From: Sporolactobacillus vineae DSM 21990 = SL153
GTDB taxonomy: Bacteria > Bacillota > Bacilli > Bacillales > Sporolactobacillaceae
DNA: 64,000 bases
Assembly (NCBI RefSeq): GCF_000377985.1
Contig: NZ_KB899043.1
Location: forward strand, 335,645-399,644
Reading direction: 5' to 3'
This document shows positions 44,854 to 54,713 of the stretch, in pieces; position 1 is the first letter of the stretch, and every line of letters starts with the position of its first letter. The notes under the pieces were generated by a model, which saw only the letters and a list, made by a program, of their open reading frames with translations, made no database searches and had not been told where the DNA came from. The translations under genes were made by a program, and so were the position numbers.

Positions 44854-46170
44854 TCACTTCTCCTTTACTGCTTCCGCCTCAATATAAGAAGTCTTTGACG
44901 ACTCCTGCATGCGCCAGTAGACGAGCAGACTGACGAAGATGCAGGCAGCAACATAGAAAAAGAACACAGTCTCAATGCCGAGACTTTTGAACAGCAAGGC
45001 GATAAACTCAGCGGTTCCGCCGAAGACGGCAACGGTCAGGCCGTATGGAAGGCCGACACCGAGCGCCCGTATTTCAGTCGGAAACAGTTCGGCCTTGACG
45101 ATCGCATTGATCGACGTATAACCGGTCACGATGACCAGACCGAGCAGCATCAGCAGAAAGGCGGCAAGCGCACTGTGCGATGAGCGCATGACCAGAAACA
45201 ATGGAACCGTCAGCAGCGAGCCGGAGATACCGAAAGCGAACAGCAGCGGCCGGCGGCCAATATGGTCCGACAACAGGCCGGCGAGCGGCTGCAGAATCAG
45301 GAAGATCAGCAGCGCCAGGAAGTTGATCAGGCTGACGACTTCCTTATCCAGTCCGACCGAATTGATCATGAACTTCTGCAGATAAGTCGTGTAGGTATAG
45401 AAGGCCACGGTCCCGCCCAGCGTCAGTCCGAAAACGGTCAGGACCGACCGCGGATATTTCATCAAAGCTTTTATCGTGCCGGCACTCTGTTTCTTTTTCC
45501 CGGACATCTTCTTGAACTGGTCGGATTCATCCATGGTCAGCCGCAGCCAGAGAACGGCAAGTGCGCCGAGCGCACCGATCACGAACGGAATCCGCCAGCC
45601 GAACGCTTTAAGCTGGGCCTCGTTAAGCGACAGCTGAAGAATAATCTGCACCCCAAGTGCAACCAGCTGTCCGCCGACCAGTGTCACATATTGAAAACTT
45701 GAGTAAAACCCGCGGCGGCCTTTATTGGCCATTTCGGACAGATACGTTGCGGACGTTCCATATTCACCGCCCAGCGACAGGCCCTGAAACAGTCGGGCGA
45801 GCACGAGAATAATCGGGGCGAAGACACCGATTGTCTGATAGTTTGGTGTCGCCGCGATGATCAGCGAACCGCTGGCCATGATCGTGATCGACAGCGTCAG
45901 CGCGGCACGCCGGCCATGGCGGTCGGCATAGCGCCCCATGATCAGACTGCCGATCGGGCGCATCAGAAAGCCGATGGCAAAAACAGCGGCCGTATTCAGC
46001 AACTGTGACGTCGTATCTTCTGCCGGAAAGAAGTCGGTTGAGAAATAGACAGCAAAAGCGGCATAGACATACCAGTCATACCATTCAATCATATTTCCCA
46101 AAGAACCCTTAAAGATATTACTGGCGATATGGCGTGAATTCACGCGGCCGGTAACTTTTGCTTCAGCCAC
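44854..46170 (-). CDS. MFS transporter of the metabolite:H+ symporter (MHS) family
   Basis: A 438-aa protein with 12 membrane segments. Family motifs are NMIEWYDWYVYAAFAVYFS, FAIGFLMRPIGSLIMGRYADRHGRR and LARLFQGLSLGGEYGTSATYLSE. Relatives carry 2-oxoglutarate, citrate, proline/betaine or shikimate; the nearest by overall look are KgtP/ProP-like proteins. The substrate is unknown. GTG 46170 has AAAGGAGATG upstream. Confidence 0.9.
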   Translation of the reverse strand: MAEAKVTGRVNSRHIASNIFKGSLGNMIEWYDWYVYAAFAVYFSTDFFPAEDTTSQLLNTAAVFAIGFLMRPIGSLIMGRYADRHGRRAALTLSITIMASGSLIIAATPNYQTIGVFAPIILVLARLFQGLSLGGEYGTSATYLSEMANKGRRGFYSSFQYVTLVGGQLVALGVQIILQLSLNEAQLKAFGWRIPFVIGALGALAVLWLRLTMDESDQFKKMSGKKKQSAGTIKALMKYPRSVLTVFGLTLGGTVAFYTYTTYLQKFMINSVGLDKEVVSLINFLALLIFLILQPLAGLLSDHIGRRPLLFAFGISGSLLTVPLFLVMRSSHSALAAFLLMLLGLVIVTGYTSINAIVKAELFPTEIRALGVGLPYGLTVAVFGGTAEFIALLFKSLGIETVFFFYVAACIFVSLLVYWRMQESSKTSYIEAEAVKEK

Positions 46171-46374
46171 AACAGCATCTCCTTTTACGAGAACCAGCTA
46201 CCATTTCATCTTTCTCATAATTATTGCTCAATGGTCGGGTGATTCTATTTTGTTATTATAATGATAACATGAAAGTTATAGAATAACAGCGTTTTGGCTG
46301 GATTTGAAAGTAATATTTCATACTATATTTATTTTCCCCAAAATTATTTTCCAACGAACCAGAGCTCAAACCGT

Positions 46375-46941
46375 TTAGAAACCATACTCCTTTTCCTTTT
46401 CTTCATGGACCTTTGCGTAGGTTTTGGTTAACAGAACAGCATCCTCAACCAGACGGTCGATACGATCGATAATGTCGTCATTATGGATCTTGTTCTGGTA
46501 AAAGTCCTTCTCTTCAATGAAGACATATGTCTGGACAATTTCCGCCTTCATATAGGCGAGAATCGGCTTTAATTGCTGCTCGGCCATCAGATAGTGTTTT
46601 GGCGTTCCGGCAGTCACAATCATGCCGACGACTTTATTCCGGAATGCATTGACCGGGAGCAGATCAAATAAATTCTTCAGCGACGCAGGGATGGACGCCT
46701 GAAATACAGGTGTGCCGATAATGATTGCGTCTGCTTCCATCACTTTTTTTGCGACATAGCGTGTATCGCCTTCATAGTCCAGATAATTACGTCCGTCGCT
46801 GAAGCGAACGTCATAGTCCGCTAAATCGATCAGCGTTGTGTCAATCTCCGGATACTTTTCACTTAGCGTCTTCACGATGCGATCCATAGCAATTCTTGTT
46901 TTCTTGCCGACAATCGCTCCGGACAGCCCGACAATTTTCAT
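46375..46941 (-). CDS. NAD(P)H-dependent FMN reductase
   Basis: A 188-aa flavodoxin-fold protein. The phosphate-binding loop is SGAIVGKKTRIAMD, the flavin-site motif is IGTPVFQASIPASLKNLFDLLP. Such enzymes give reduced FMN to two-component monooxygenases. ATG 46941 has GAGGTGGG upstream and overlaps the end of the monooxygenase remnant, its probable former partner. Confidence 0.88.
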   Translation of the reverse strand: MKIVGLSGAIVGKKTRIAMDRIVKTLSEKYPEIDTTLIDLADYDVRFSDGRNYLDYEGDTRYVAKKVMEADAIIIGTPVFQASIPASLKNLFDLLPVNAFRNKVVGMIVTAGTPKHYLMAEQQLKPILAYMKAEIVQTYVFIEEKDFYQNKIHNDDIIDRIDRLVEDAVLLTKTYAKVHEEKEKEYGF

Positions 46942-46951
46942 CTTTCCCACC

Positions 46952-47311
46952 TCATTTCTTCTTCGCTGTATATTTTCTGATCGCCGGTAAAATTTCCGAT
47001 CTGATCACGTCACTATTTTTCATGACCTTGTCAAACGGCATCCCGCCAAAATCAATCTGGACGATGTAGCGTTGATTGTAGAAAACTTCATGTTGATAAA
47101 GAATTTTCTCAATGATCTGCTGCGGGCTGCCCACATTCATGATATTGTGCGGATCGGCGCCCTGGGCGAATAGCTTTTTCGGGAACCCTTGCCCATTGGT
47201 TCGTTTCATCCCTTCATTTATACGGGGATACAGCTCACAGAGTGCCTGACGGGTATCCTCCGCCGCATAGAAAAAGCCTGCTGTGGGCGACCGGGAGCTG
47301 TGCCGGATCAT
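46952..47311 (-). pseudogene. C-terminal remnant of a luciferase-like (LLM) flavin monooxygenase
   Basis: 119 codons matching the last third of a ~350-aa LLM protein: NIMNVGSPQQIIEKILYQHEVF and YIVQIDFGGMPFDKVMKNSDVIRSEILPAI. The N-terminal two thirds, with the flavin and substrate pockets, are missing, and no matching sequence continues upstream. The frame overlaps the flavin reductase ribosome site, which indicates a former two-gene operon. It was probably a working pair that lost its monooxygenase. Confidence 0.75.
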
Positions 47312-47765
47312 ACCCCTTCGCTCATTCTGAAAGCCGGAGCGGTAAAAATTCCTTGGTGACGCCTGACTTTGTGAGCACCAGCGGGGAAACGTCTCCTTAC
47401 TTATTTATAGTAGCACAGTCGTGTCACAGATTAGTCACATTTAAATTGAGAGCAGAGAAGTGAAGTTGTTCTCACTCAGAAATTGCTCGTCGGATTGGTA
47501 CTGTTTTGCCGGATTCAGTGCGGGTTTAAATTTTGGAGCCCCTTCGGACCGATTCGGAACGTTTTCGAGCCGCCGCAATGCAAAAACCCCGTTCTGTAAA
47601 AGAACGAGGTTGTCGCTGCACTTCCCTTTTCAGCAGACATCAGTGATCAGAAATACGCCGCCCCATCATCGAAACCTGCCTGCGCATTCTCAATCTTCTT
47701 CGAACTCTGATAAAACTTGAAAATCGGAATCATACCTCCCGGGCAAACGGGTAAAAAAGGATCAT
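47312..47765. other. Intergenic region between the LLM remnant and aspA
   Basis: No gene seen. It holds the terminator of aspA (47582-47611) and, nearer the remnant, a minus-strand direct repeat of TGTGAC with a 5-nt gap (near 47424-47440). Confidence 0.4.
47585..47611 (-). terminator. Terminator of aspA
   Basis: AACCCCGTTCT pairs with AGAACGAGGTT (one mismatch) around a 5-nt loop and is followed on the minus strand by TTTTT. Confidence 0.65.
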
Positions 47766-49166
47766 TCAATGGGTATACACGGGTTTATTCTCATACACAT
47801 GAATCAGATTTTTAGGATCAAGCAGTTTCAGTACAGATTCGGGTACATCCGGCAGCTGCCCGGCCAGAGTCTGGATGGGTGTTCCTGTCTGCAGAGATTC
47901 TTTGACGAGCGTGCATGTTTTGCTGTAGCCAATATATGGCGTCAATGCTGTTGCGAGAATGGCACAATGATTTGCTTCATCGGTGCATCTTGGGCGATTG
48001 GCCTCGATGCCGTTGATGCAGTTGATCCGGAAGGTGACCAGTGTTTTAGACAGCAGTCTTGACGTGACAATTAAGTTGCGTACGATAATCGGCTCAAACG
48101 CATTCAGCTCCAGTTGTCCGGCTTCAGCGGCGAGAGTAATTGTCGTGTCATAACCCATGATCTGGAAGGCGACCTGATTGACCAATTCAGGGATGACTGG
48201 ATTAACCTTGCCCGGCATAATCGATGAACCCGCCTGCTTTTTAGGCAAAAATAACTCGTTAAAGCCGAATTGCGGTCCGCTGGAGAGCAGGCGGAGATCA
48301 CTGGCCATCTTGGATAAGGTGACCGCAAATAATTTATAAGCATGCGAGAGCCGGACAAAAGCATCAACATTCTGTGTGGCGTCAATTAAGTTGTCAGCCT
48401 GGCTGAGTTCTTCGCCAAACAGCTTGCTGACCTCGGGAACAATGTGACGGACATAATACTCGGAAGCATTGACGGATGTACCGATGGCCGTTCCGCCGAG
48501 ATTCAGGGTTTTCAGCCCATGACGGCTATGGTTGATTTCATCAAGATTCCGGCCAGCAGCAGCAGCGTATGCTTTGAACGTATCGCCGACCGTCGTCGGC
48601 AGTGCATCCTGGAGTTGGGTACGCCCGATTTTAACTATATCTTTCAGCTCACTTGCCTTTTGGTCCAGACTGTCGATAAATCGATCGATTTCCAAGGTAA
48701 GCTGACGGCTGAGACGCAGCAAGGCAAGTTTGCCTGCGGATGGGAAGGTATCATTGGTTGACTGGCCACGGTTGACATCATCATTCGGGTGTATTATTGA
48801 GTAGCTGCCTTTTTCTCCGCCCAGGAGTTCAATCGCCCGATTGGCAATGACTTCGTTGGCATTCATATTGATCGACGTCCCGGCGCTCCCCTGAATCGAC
48901 GGCACAATGAACGCATGATCCAGTTTTCGTTCGAGAACCTCATCACACGCCCGGCGGATTGCTGCTGCTTTTTCTTTGCTGAGTGAACCGTCTTTTCTAT
49001 TAACGCTGGCTGCCGCTTTTTTTATAATGGCAAGCCCATCGATCAGCTCCGGATCAATTGTTTCCGAAGTCACATTGAAATTTTCTTTTGCGCGCAGTGC
49101 ATGAATGCCGTAATATGCTGATGAAGGGACTTCCTTCGTGCCGATGGCATCTGTTTCAATTCTCAC
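47766..49166 (-). CDS. aspA: Aspartate ammonia-lyase
   Basis: A 466-aa enzyme of the fumarase/aspartase superfamily. It should convert L-aspartate to fumarate and ammonia. The signature loop is GSSIMPGKVNPVIPE, with the substrate contact segments STNDTFPS and SVQGSAGTSINMNANEV-like stretches. Length fits AspA (~470). A fumarase is less likely given the ETDAIGTKEVPSSAYYGIHALRA start. GTG 49166 has GAGGAGGAG upstream. It is divergent from an Lrp-type regulator. Confidence 0.9.
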   Translation of the reverse strand: MRIETDAIGTKEVPSSAYYGIHALRAKENFNVTSETIDPELIDGLAIIKKAAASVNRKDGSLSKEKAAAIRRACDEVLERKLDHAFIVPSIQGSAGTSINMNANEVIANRAIELLGGEKGSYSIIHPNDDVNRGQSTNDTFPSAGKLALLRLSRQLTLEIDRFIDSLDQKASELKDIVKIGRTQLQDALPTTVGDTFKAYAAAAGRNLDEINHSRHGLKTLNLGGTAIGTSVNASEYYVRHIVPEVSKLFGEELSQADNLIDATQNVDAFVRLSHAYKLFAVTLSKMASDLRLLSSGPQFGFNELFLPKKQAGSSIMPGKVNPVIPELVNQVAFQIMGYDTTITLAAEAGQLELNAFEPIIVRNLIVTSRLLSKTLVTFRINCINGIEANRPRCTDEANHCAILATALTPYIGYSKTCTLVKESLQTGTPIQTLAGQLPDVPESVLKLLDPKNLIHVYENKPVYTH

Positions 49167-49415
49167 TGCTGACTCCTCCTCATTTATTCCCTGGATAGGA
49201 TTAAAATAATCCAGGAAGAACGGAAAGGCGATAGCTTTTAAAGAACTTGTTCAATAAAATAATTTTCTGGTATTTCTTTTTCATTTAATAATTTTTTCGG
49301 TTAAAAATAATAACAAAAACAAATTAGATGTGTAAGACAACCTGACAATAAATTTAATTTTCTATTAGTGGAGTGCCTATAATAATAGACGAATGGAGAA
49401 AGGGTGGCCTGTTGA

Positions 49416-49853
49416 ATGGATGCCATAGACCGGAAGATTATTAATCGGCTCCAGCAAAATGCCCGTGTGTCGCTCAAAGAGCTGGCGAAGGAATGTTATA
49501 TCTCTCCACCAACGATTTCCGCCCGAATACGTCACATGGAGAAATCGGGTGTTATCAAAAATTACTACACGTTGATTGATCCTAAAAAAGCCGGATACCA
49601 TATCAAAGCGTTTATTAATGTAAAGGTGGAGCCGGCAGACAAGGCCGCGTTTTATACCTACATTAGAGATGTTCCTAACGTCCTTGAATGCAATTGTATT
49701 TCCGGCGAATTCTCCATGCTCATTAAAGTCATATTTGAGAGTACAGAATTGCTGGATTCATTCATCAATTCATTGCAAAAATTTGGCAAAACGAATACGC
49801 AAATCGTTTTTTCAACGCCAGTGGATGTACGCGGGATACACCTGAGTGAATAA
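49416..49853 (+). CDS. Lrp/AsnC family transcriptional regulator
   Basis: A 145-aa protein. The N-terminal winged helix-turn-helix is LKELAKECYISPPTISARIRHMEKSGVI and the C-terminal ligand-binding domain (about 70-145) senses amino acids. It is divergent from aspA with a 250-bp gap, so it may control aspA; this is inferred from the layout. Confidence 0.9.
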   Translation: MDAIDRKIINRLQQNARVSLKELAKECYISPPTISARIRHMEKSGVIKNYYTLIDPKKAGYHIKAFINVKVEPADKAAFYTYIRDVPNVLECNCISGEFSMLIKVIFESTELLDSFINSLQKFGKTNTQIVFSTPVDVRGIHLSE

Positions 49854-49947
49854 GTGATAAGTGATATACACCCTGTTACTACCCGTTGAATTTTTCCCGG
49901 GGCTTTGTTACAGTGAAGGATATTCTTCTGAAAGGGAGCTCGTTGCG

Positions 49948-50337
49948 ATGAAAATCAATCGTCTTCACCACTGTGCCGTGATCTGCTCGGACTACCGGCG
50001 TTCCAGACATTTCTATGTTGATTTACTGGGACTTACCATTATTCATGAGATGTATCGCAAAGAACGGGATTCCTATAAACTGGATCTGGCGGTCGGCGAC
50101 AGCAGCGACCGGATCGAGCTGTTTTCATTTCCTGATCCGCCGGCCCGGTTAACCCATCCGGAAGCATCCGGACTCAGGCATCTGGCCTTTGCTGTCGATG
50201 ATGTAGCTGAGACCGTGCAGGAGCTGAATGCCAGGGGTATCCCCACAGAGGCCGTGCGCGTGGATCCGGTGACCGGTAAACGCTTTACCTTTTTCAAAGA
50301 TCCCGACGACCTGCCGCTGGAACTTTACCAGGAGTGA
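49948..50337 (+). CDS. VOC family metalloenzyme, YwkD/GloA2-like
   Basis: A 129-aa glyoxalase-fold protein. It has LHHCAVICSDYRRSRHFYVDLLG, SGLRHLAFAVDDV and DDLPLELYQE, whose His and Glu residues are typical metal ligands. It is closest to B. subtilis YwkD. It may act on a small dicarbonyl or another compound; substrate unproven. ATG 49948 has AAAGGGAG upstream. Confidence 0.88.
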   Translation: MKINRLHHCAVICSDYRRSRHFYVDLLGLTIIHEMYRKERDSYKLDLAVGDSSDRIELFSFPDPPARLTHPEASGLRHLAFAVDDVAETVQELNARGIPTEAVRVDPVTGKRFTFFKDPDDLPLELYQE

Positions 50338-50339
50338 GA

Positions 50340-50798
50340 TTATCTTGTGAAGACCACTTCAAAGACTTCGCAGACACAGGGAATGGCCGTACTGAAGGTT
50401 AAACCGGCTTCGGCATATTCCTCCTTAAAAAAAGCTTCATGAACCTCCCGCCAGTAAGCTAATGAACGATCCCCTTCGCCCTCATGCCAGGCATGTTCCG
50501 AGGATACGGACTGGAACGGCACGATTTCCGTAACAACGGTTTTCGTGATCGCCACAGGCTCCCCGCTTCCGTCAAGGATGATATTATACTCCCCTGGCTG
50601 AGGGAGCGGTTCATCAGCCTCGTAGAGCTTATAAGCCGATGTGGTCGCTGTCTTCACACCTCTGACAACCAATTCCGCCAGCTGATCAGCTGTTTCGGGC
50701 GTATAACCGAAAGACCAGGCCTGATAGTTGTCATGAGTTATCTCCTGTTGCACCTTAAATGCCTTCCAGAATTTTTTAATCGATGCTTCATTTGTCAT
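50340..50798 (-). CDS. ASCH domain protein
   Basis: A 152-aa ASCH protein. RGVKTATTSAYKLY, PQPGEYNIILDGSGEPVAITKT and GDRSLAYWREVHEAFF are typical stretches. ASCH domains are related to PUA domains and probably bind RNA; a few members have ribonuclease or amidohydrolase activity. It is convergent with the VOC gene (3 nt gap). Confidence 0.88.
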   Translation of the reverse strand: MTNEASIKKFWKAFKVQQEITHDNYQAWSFGYTPETADQLAELVVRGVKTATTSAYKLYEADEPLPQPGEYNIILDGSGEPVAITKTVVTEIVPFQSVSSEHAWHEGEGDRSLAYWREVHEAFFKEEYAEAGLTFSTAIPCVCEVFEVVFTR

Positions 50799-50838
50799 TA
50801 TTACTACCTCAATTCAGCTATTTTGTATCTTAAAGTAC

Positions 50839-51402
50839 TTAATGAAAGACGAGAGCGCTAAGTTCCAAGAATCGTTGAAGCAGTTCACGATTAATGGGTT
50901 CATTGTTTTGTACCTCGTGTAACAATTCGTGAAAGACCGGCTGAAGTCCATAAAAGGTTTGCACTCTTGAGAACAATGCTTCCCTTGACTCAGTATGTAG
51001 ATGTGTTCCCTGAAACTCCGATAATTGGATGCTGTGCAACTTTGTTAAAAAGTCAGCAATCAGCCTGGCATTTTCATGACTCGCTTGAAAATTGTTTAGA
51101 CATTGACTGAGCGACTCGCCTTTCAACAGCGGATAGGATACACCCTTTATTCTACTGCCCTCGTAAACAGGCTGGTATCTTGGAATCTGCAGAACAGGAT
51201 CTTTCATCGCTAAGCGCTGCAATATGGTCAGTTCATCAGTAAACTGATCAAGCATCCCTTCTTTTTTTGGAAATCGGAACGCGATCCGTTTGTTAATGAT
51301 CAGCAAATCATTATCCCAGCCGCTGCTGATGAACTGAACCTTTTTGATTGCCTGACGGGGCAGCGATGCTTCGGCGATTCTGATCATTTGATCCTTTTGC
51401 AT
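50839..51402 (-). pseudogene. Truncated aminoglycoside phosphotransferase-family kinase
   Basis: 187 aa matching the N-lobe and middle of an APH-type kinase: the start LPRQAIKKVQFISSGWDNDLLIIN and FRFPKKEG (the ATP-binding Lys region) are present. The reading frame stops at LVFH, just where the catalytic HGD loop should follow, so the C-terminal ~110 residues are missing. No continuing sequence is found in the 40 nt before the ASCH gene. It is probably nonfunctional. It follows the TetR gene by 14 nt. Confidence 0.7.
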
Positions 51403-51416
51403 TGGGCATCTTTCCT

Positions 51417-52022
51417 TCAGGCAGAGTGATTTTCCGTTTTCTGATTCTCTTTTCCGGGCGCCTCATTCATCGCCATCAGTCCCTTAATGAAGGTATCAAA
51501 GGCAACGGAAATCGAATCGTCCAGCGGGACTTCGATTTGAAATCCGCCCTGGTATTCGAGTGTACTGAAACCATGAGCAAGCGCACGCAACCCCCGGACG
51601 AAATGAATCGCCCTTACATTACCAAAATGGTACGGCTCGAGCACTTTTATAATGATCGCGACAATTGCGGAGCTCTCCTGGTCAATATCCGGATCCTGCA
51701 GGTCTGGGGCAATCAGAGTCGCCGCATATAAACCAGGATTTTCGCGCATAAAATGAATGAAAGCAAACCCGATCGCTTTCAATGCCCCATCTCCCGAACG
51801 TCCGACTGCCGACTGGGTCACTTCATAATTCAGTTGTTTGAGCGCATCAAGCGCCAATTCTTTTCTCAAATCCTTTAAACCCGATATATGGTTATATAAA
51901 GACGGCGTCTTTATTTTTAGTGCCTTGGCAACCCGGGCGAGCGTCAGGGCATCATAGCCTTCCTGATTGACAATGTCTCTGCTGACACTGAGTATCGCCT
52001 GTTTGGTAATCTTTTCTTTCAC
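51417..52022 (-). CDS. TetR/AcrR family transcriptional regulator
   Basis: A 201-aa repressor. The N-terminal helix-turn-helix is TLARVAKALKIKTPSLYNHISGLKDLR; the rest is an all-helical ligand domain (GFAFIHFMRENPGLYAATLIAPDL) of the WHG/TetR_C type. GTG 52022 overlaps the MBL stop codon (GTGA), so the two are translated together. It should bind the palindrome at 52784-52800 and repress its own operon. Confidence 0.9.
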   Translation of the reverse strand: MKEKITKQAILSVSRDIVNQEGYDALTLARVAKALKIKTPSLYNHISGLKDLRKELALDALKQLNYEVTQSAVGRSGDGALKAIGFAFIHFMRENPGLYAATLIAPDLQDPDIDQESSAIVAIIIKVLEPYHFGNVRAIHFVRGLRALAHGFSTLEYQGGFQIEVPLDDSISVAFDTFIKGLMAMNEAPGKENQKTENHSA

Positions 52023-52747
52023 CTTTTCACCACCTCTTCAGCAACTTGCGCCTGCCGGATTGCCTGAGCCATGACTGTTTTCGGATCCGTTAAAAAGTGC
52101 CCGTGTCCGACGCCCAATAAAGTCGGAGACAAGTGTACAAGTTTTATCGCACTTTGAATTGCCGCTTCCTTGTTCCAGGTTGCCCAGGCCGGGAAGGGAA
52201 AAAAGGGTTTCAACTGACCCGATACGGCCACCCCGCCCCGCACCTGAAAGGCGTCGCCGGCAAGCAGCACGCCCGACGCCTCATTGTACAAAGCGATATG
52301 TCCGGGCGTGTGCCCGGGTGTTGCAACCACACGGAAAGAACCGACGACATCGCCTTCCGAAACTTCACGGTCCGGCACCGTCTTAATGGTTCCCGGCTTA
52401 GGGACACCGCCCCTGACCTTTGTTTGCGGTTCGTTCGTATCAAGTGTCACATCACCCCTGAGCAGTTTCGCATCCCGGGCCGAAATCACCACCTCGCAGT
52501 CCGGAAGCAGTGCCTTCAATTTATCCAGCGCCCCAATATGATCGCTGTGGGCATGCGTCAGGATAATTCGCGAGATCGGTTTGCCGATGGCTTCGGCAGT
52601 TTTCAAAATCCCCTTATAACTGAACGGCAGCGCCGCATCAATCAGTGTCAGTGCATCCCCTTCATCTGCCAGATAACTGTTCACAGGAAACCAGGACGGG
52701 AAAAACGTCAGCTGAAAAATACTGTCTTTTTGTGTCACCTTCATCAT
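52019..52747 (-). CDS. MBL-fold metallo-hydrolase
   Basis: A 242-aa metallo-beta-lactamase-fold protein. The zinc-binding signature HAHSDHIGALDKL is followed by ATPGHTPGHIALY, GDAFQV and the C-terminal GVGHGHF motif. The substrate is unknown (thioesters, lactones and lactams are all possible). It is the first gene of an operon with the TetR regulator. Confidence 0.9.
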   Translation of the reverse strand: MMKVTQKDSIFQLTFFPSWFPVNSYLADEGDALTLIDAALPFSYKGILKTAEAIGKPISRIILTHAHSDHIGALDKLKALLPDCEVVISARDAKLLRGDVTLDTNEPQTKVRGGVPKPGTIKTVPDREVSEGDVVGSFRVVATPGHTPGHIALYNEASGVLLAGDAFQVRGGVAVSGQLKPFFPFPAWATWNKEAAIQSAIKLVHLSPTLLGVGHGHFLTDPKTVMAQAIRQAQVAEEVVKR

Positions 52748-52766
52748 TTATCATCTCCCTGGTACT

Positions 52767-52800
52767 ATTATATTTAGTATTTTAACTAATGTTATTAGTT
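52767..52800 (-). promoter_or_regulatory. Promoter and 17-bp TetR-type operator of the MBL-TetR operon
   Basis: -10 TATAAT on the minus strand at 52767-52772. The palindrome AACTAAT-GTT-ATTAGTT (52784-52800) covers the -35 region, the position expected for a repressor. Binding by the downstream TetR protein is inferred. Confidence 0.6.
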
Positions 52801-53135
52801 TTGTAAAGCAGAACAGCCCTTTTCTTTTCCAATCCATGAAACTTTTCGGAATCGCTCGCTCTTCCAGGAGGGATCCCCGGCCCGCTCATGCCGGACTGAC
52901 AGCGTAGTATACATTTTACCGACCGGCGCCGGATTTTTTCAATTGTATTATATAATTATCATATAGTCTCCAGCTCAGTGCAAAGAATGAACCATCAAAT
53001 TACAGCCATCACCTTTGCAATCATCATCGCCTAACCAGCCAAAATCAACATTTATATAGAATTAATATTAATTAGTTTTAATTTTAATTAATCTATGATA
53101 TCCTCAGATCATACTCCAAAGGAAGAGGGGAAGAC
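52801..53135. other. Intergenic region upstream of katA
   Basis: No gene seen. The stretch 53050-53100 is AT-rich with repeated TTAATTA-type segments and probably holds the katA promoter. No convincing PerR box was found, although catalases of this type are often PerR-controlled. Confidence 0.35.
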
Positions 53136-54596
53136 ATGAGCGACAACACGAACAAATTAACGACAAGTTGGGGAGCTCCGGTGGGGGATAACCAAAACTC
53201 GATGACAGCAGGTTCATCAGGACCGACATTGATCCAGGATGTGGCTTTGCTGGATAAGCTGGCACACTTCGACCGCGAACGCGTTCCCGAACGCGTCGTG
53301 CATGCGAAAGGTGCCGGAGCGCACGGTTACTTCGAAGTGACAAATGATCTTTCGCGCTACACGAAAGCGGACTTTCTGTCGGAAATCGGGAAACATACAC
53401 CGGTGTTTGTCCGCTTCTCAACAGTTGCGGGTGAGCTGGGATCGGCGGATACCGTCCGCGATCCGAGAGGTTTTGCCGTTAAATTTTACACGAATGAGGG
53501 CAATTATGACTTGGTCGGCAACAACACGCCGGTGTTCTTCATTCGCGATGCCATCAAATTCCCTGATTTCATTCATACCCAGAAACGCGATCCGCGGACA
53601 CATCTGAAGAACCCGACAGCCGTCTGGGATTTCTGGTCGCTTTCGCCTGAGTCGCTCCATCAAGTCACGATTCTCGCTTCTGATCGCGGCATACCGGCGA
53701 CACTCCGTCATATGCACGGTTACGGCAGCCACACCTTCAAATGGACGAACGCCGAAGGAAAAAGCGTGTGGGTAAAATATCACTGGAAAACCGATCAGGG
53801 GATCAAAAATCTTGATGTCAATCTCGCCGAAAAATTAGCCGGGGAGAATCCGGATTATCATACTCAGGATTTGTTTAATGCGATTGAAGCCGGTGAGTTC
53901 CCTTCATGGACGTTAAAAGTGCAAATCATGCCGCTTGAAGAGGCAAAAACATATCGATTCAATCCGTTTGACGTGACCAAGGTCTGGTCTCAGAAAGATT
54001 ATCCGCTGATCGAAGTCGGTCGAATGGTGTTAAACAAGAATCCTGAAAATTACTTTGCCGAAGTTGAGCAGGCCGCCTTCTCACCGGCGACACTGGTTCC
54101 CGGTATCGGTGTATCGCCGGACAAAATGCTGCAGGGCAGACTCTTCTCCTATGCGGATACGCAGCGGCACCGGATCGGACCGAATTATCAGTTGCTGCCG
54201 ATTAACCGCCCGCTGAATCATGCGACGAATTACTATCGGGATGGAGCTATGCGGTTTGACGACAATGGCGGCCGCTCGGCCTACTATGAACCGAACAGCT
54301 TCGGCGGACCGCATGAAACCCCGGAGAACAAACAGGCTGAATTTGACGTCAGCGGTACGGCAGCAAGCGTTCCTTATGACGATGATGACTTTTATACCCA
54401 GGCCGGCGACCTGTACCGCTTAATGAGTGAGGACGAACGCACCAGGCTCATCAACAATCTTGTGAACTGGATGAAGCCAGTTGAAAAAGACTCGATTAAA
54501 GAACGGCAGATTCGCCACTTCTACAAAGCTGACCCGGAATACGGCAGACGTGTCGCCGAGGGCCTCGGTCTCCCGGTTCCGGAAAATATTATTTGA
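53136..54596 (+). CDS. katA: Heme catalase (monofunctional, small-subunit type)
   Basis: A 486-aa catalase. The distal His is in [13 protein letters not shown] (near residue 55), the Asn in [12 protein letters not shown], and the proximal heme-ligand Tyr in [17 protein letters not shown] (near residue 339). The size fits a small-subunit clade 3 catalase. AAAGGAAGAGG precedes the ATG. It removes hydrogen peroxide, in line with Dps and the peroxiredoxin in the same region. Confidence 0.96.
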   Translation: MSDNTNKLTTSWGAPVGDNQNSMTAGSSGPTLIQDVALLDKLAHFDRERVPERVVHAKGAGAHGYFEVTNDLSRYTKADFLSEIGKHTPVFVRFSTVAGELGSADTVRDPRGFAVKFYTNEGNYDLVGNNTPVFFIRDAIKFPDFIHTQKRDPRTHLKNPTAVWDFWSLSPESLHQVTILASDRGIPATLRHMHGYGSHTFKWTNAEGKSVWVKYHWKTDQGIKNLDVNLAEKLAGENPDYHTQDLFNAIEAGEFPSWTLKVQIMPLEEAKTYRFNPFDVTKVWSQKDYPLIEVGRMVLNKNPENYFAEVEQAAFSPATLVPGIGVSPDKMLQGRLFSYADTQRHRIGPNYQLLPINRPLNHATNYYRDGAMRFDDNGGRSAYYEPNSFGGPHETPENKQAEFDVSGTAASVPYDDDDFYTQAGDLYRLMSEDERTRLINNLVNWMKPVEKDSIKERQIRHFYKADPEYGRRVAEGLGLPVPENII

Positions 54597-54615
54597 AATC
54601 AATCTGTACTGTCAT

Positions 54616-54660
54616 GAATCAACCCGGCATGGGAATGCACGTCTCATGCCGGGTTGATTC
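54616..54660. terminator. 16-bp hairpin after katA, related to the hairpin at 55772-55826
   Basis: Arms 54616-54631 and 54645-54660 are exact reverse complements around a 13-nt loop. There is no U-tract. Its inner 35 nt align to the hairpin at 55772-55826 with a compensatory C-G to T-A change, suggesting a small repeated element that also ends katA transcripts. Confidence 0.65.
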
Positions 54661-54713
54661 GTGCATTTGATTCGGTTTTCATAGATAATGTGTCATTTCT
54701 ATATCGTCGATAA

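Noticed and set aside
46255..46270. Fur/PerR-like TTATAATGATAACAT upstream of the MHS transporter
   Set aside because: Only 11 of 15 positions match; AT-rich context makes chance matches likely.
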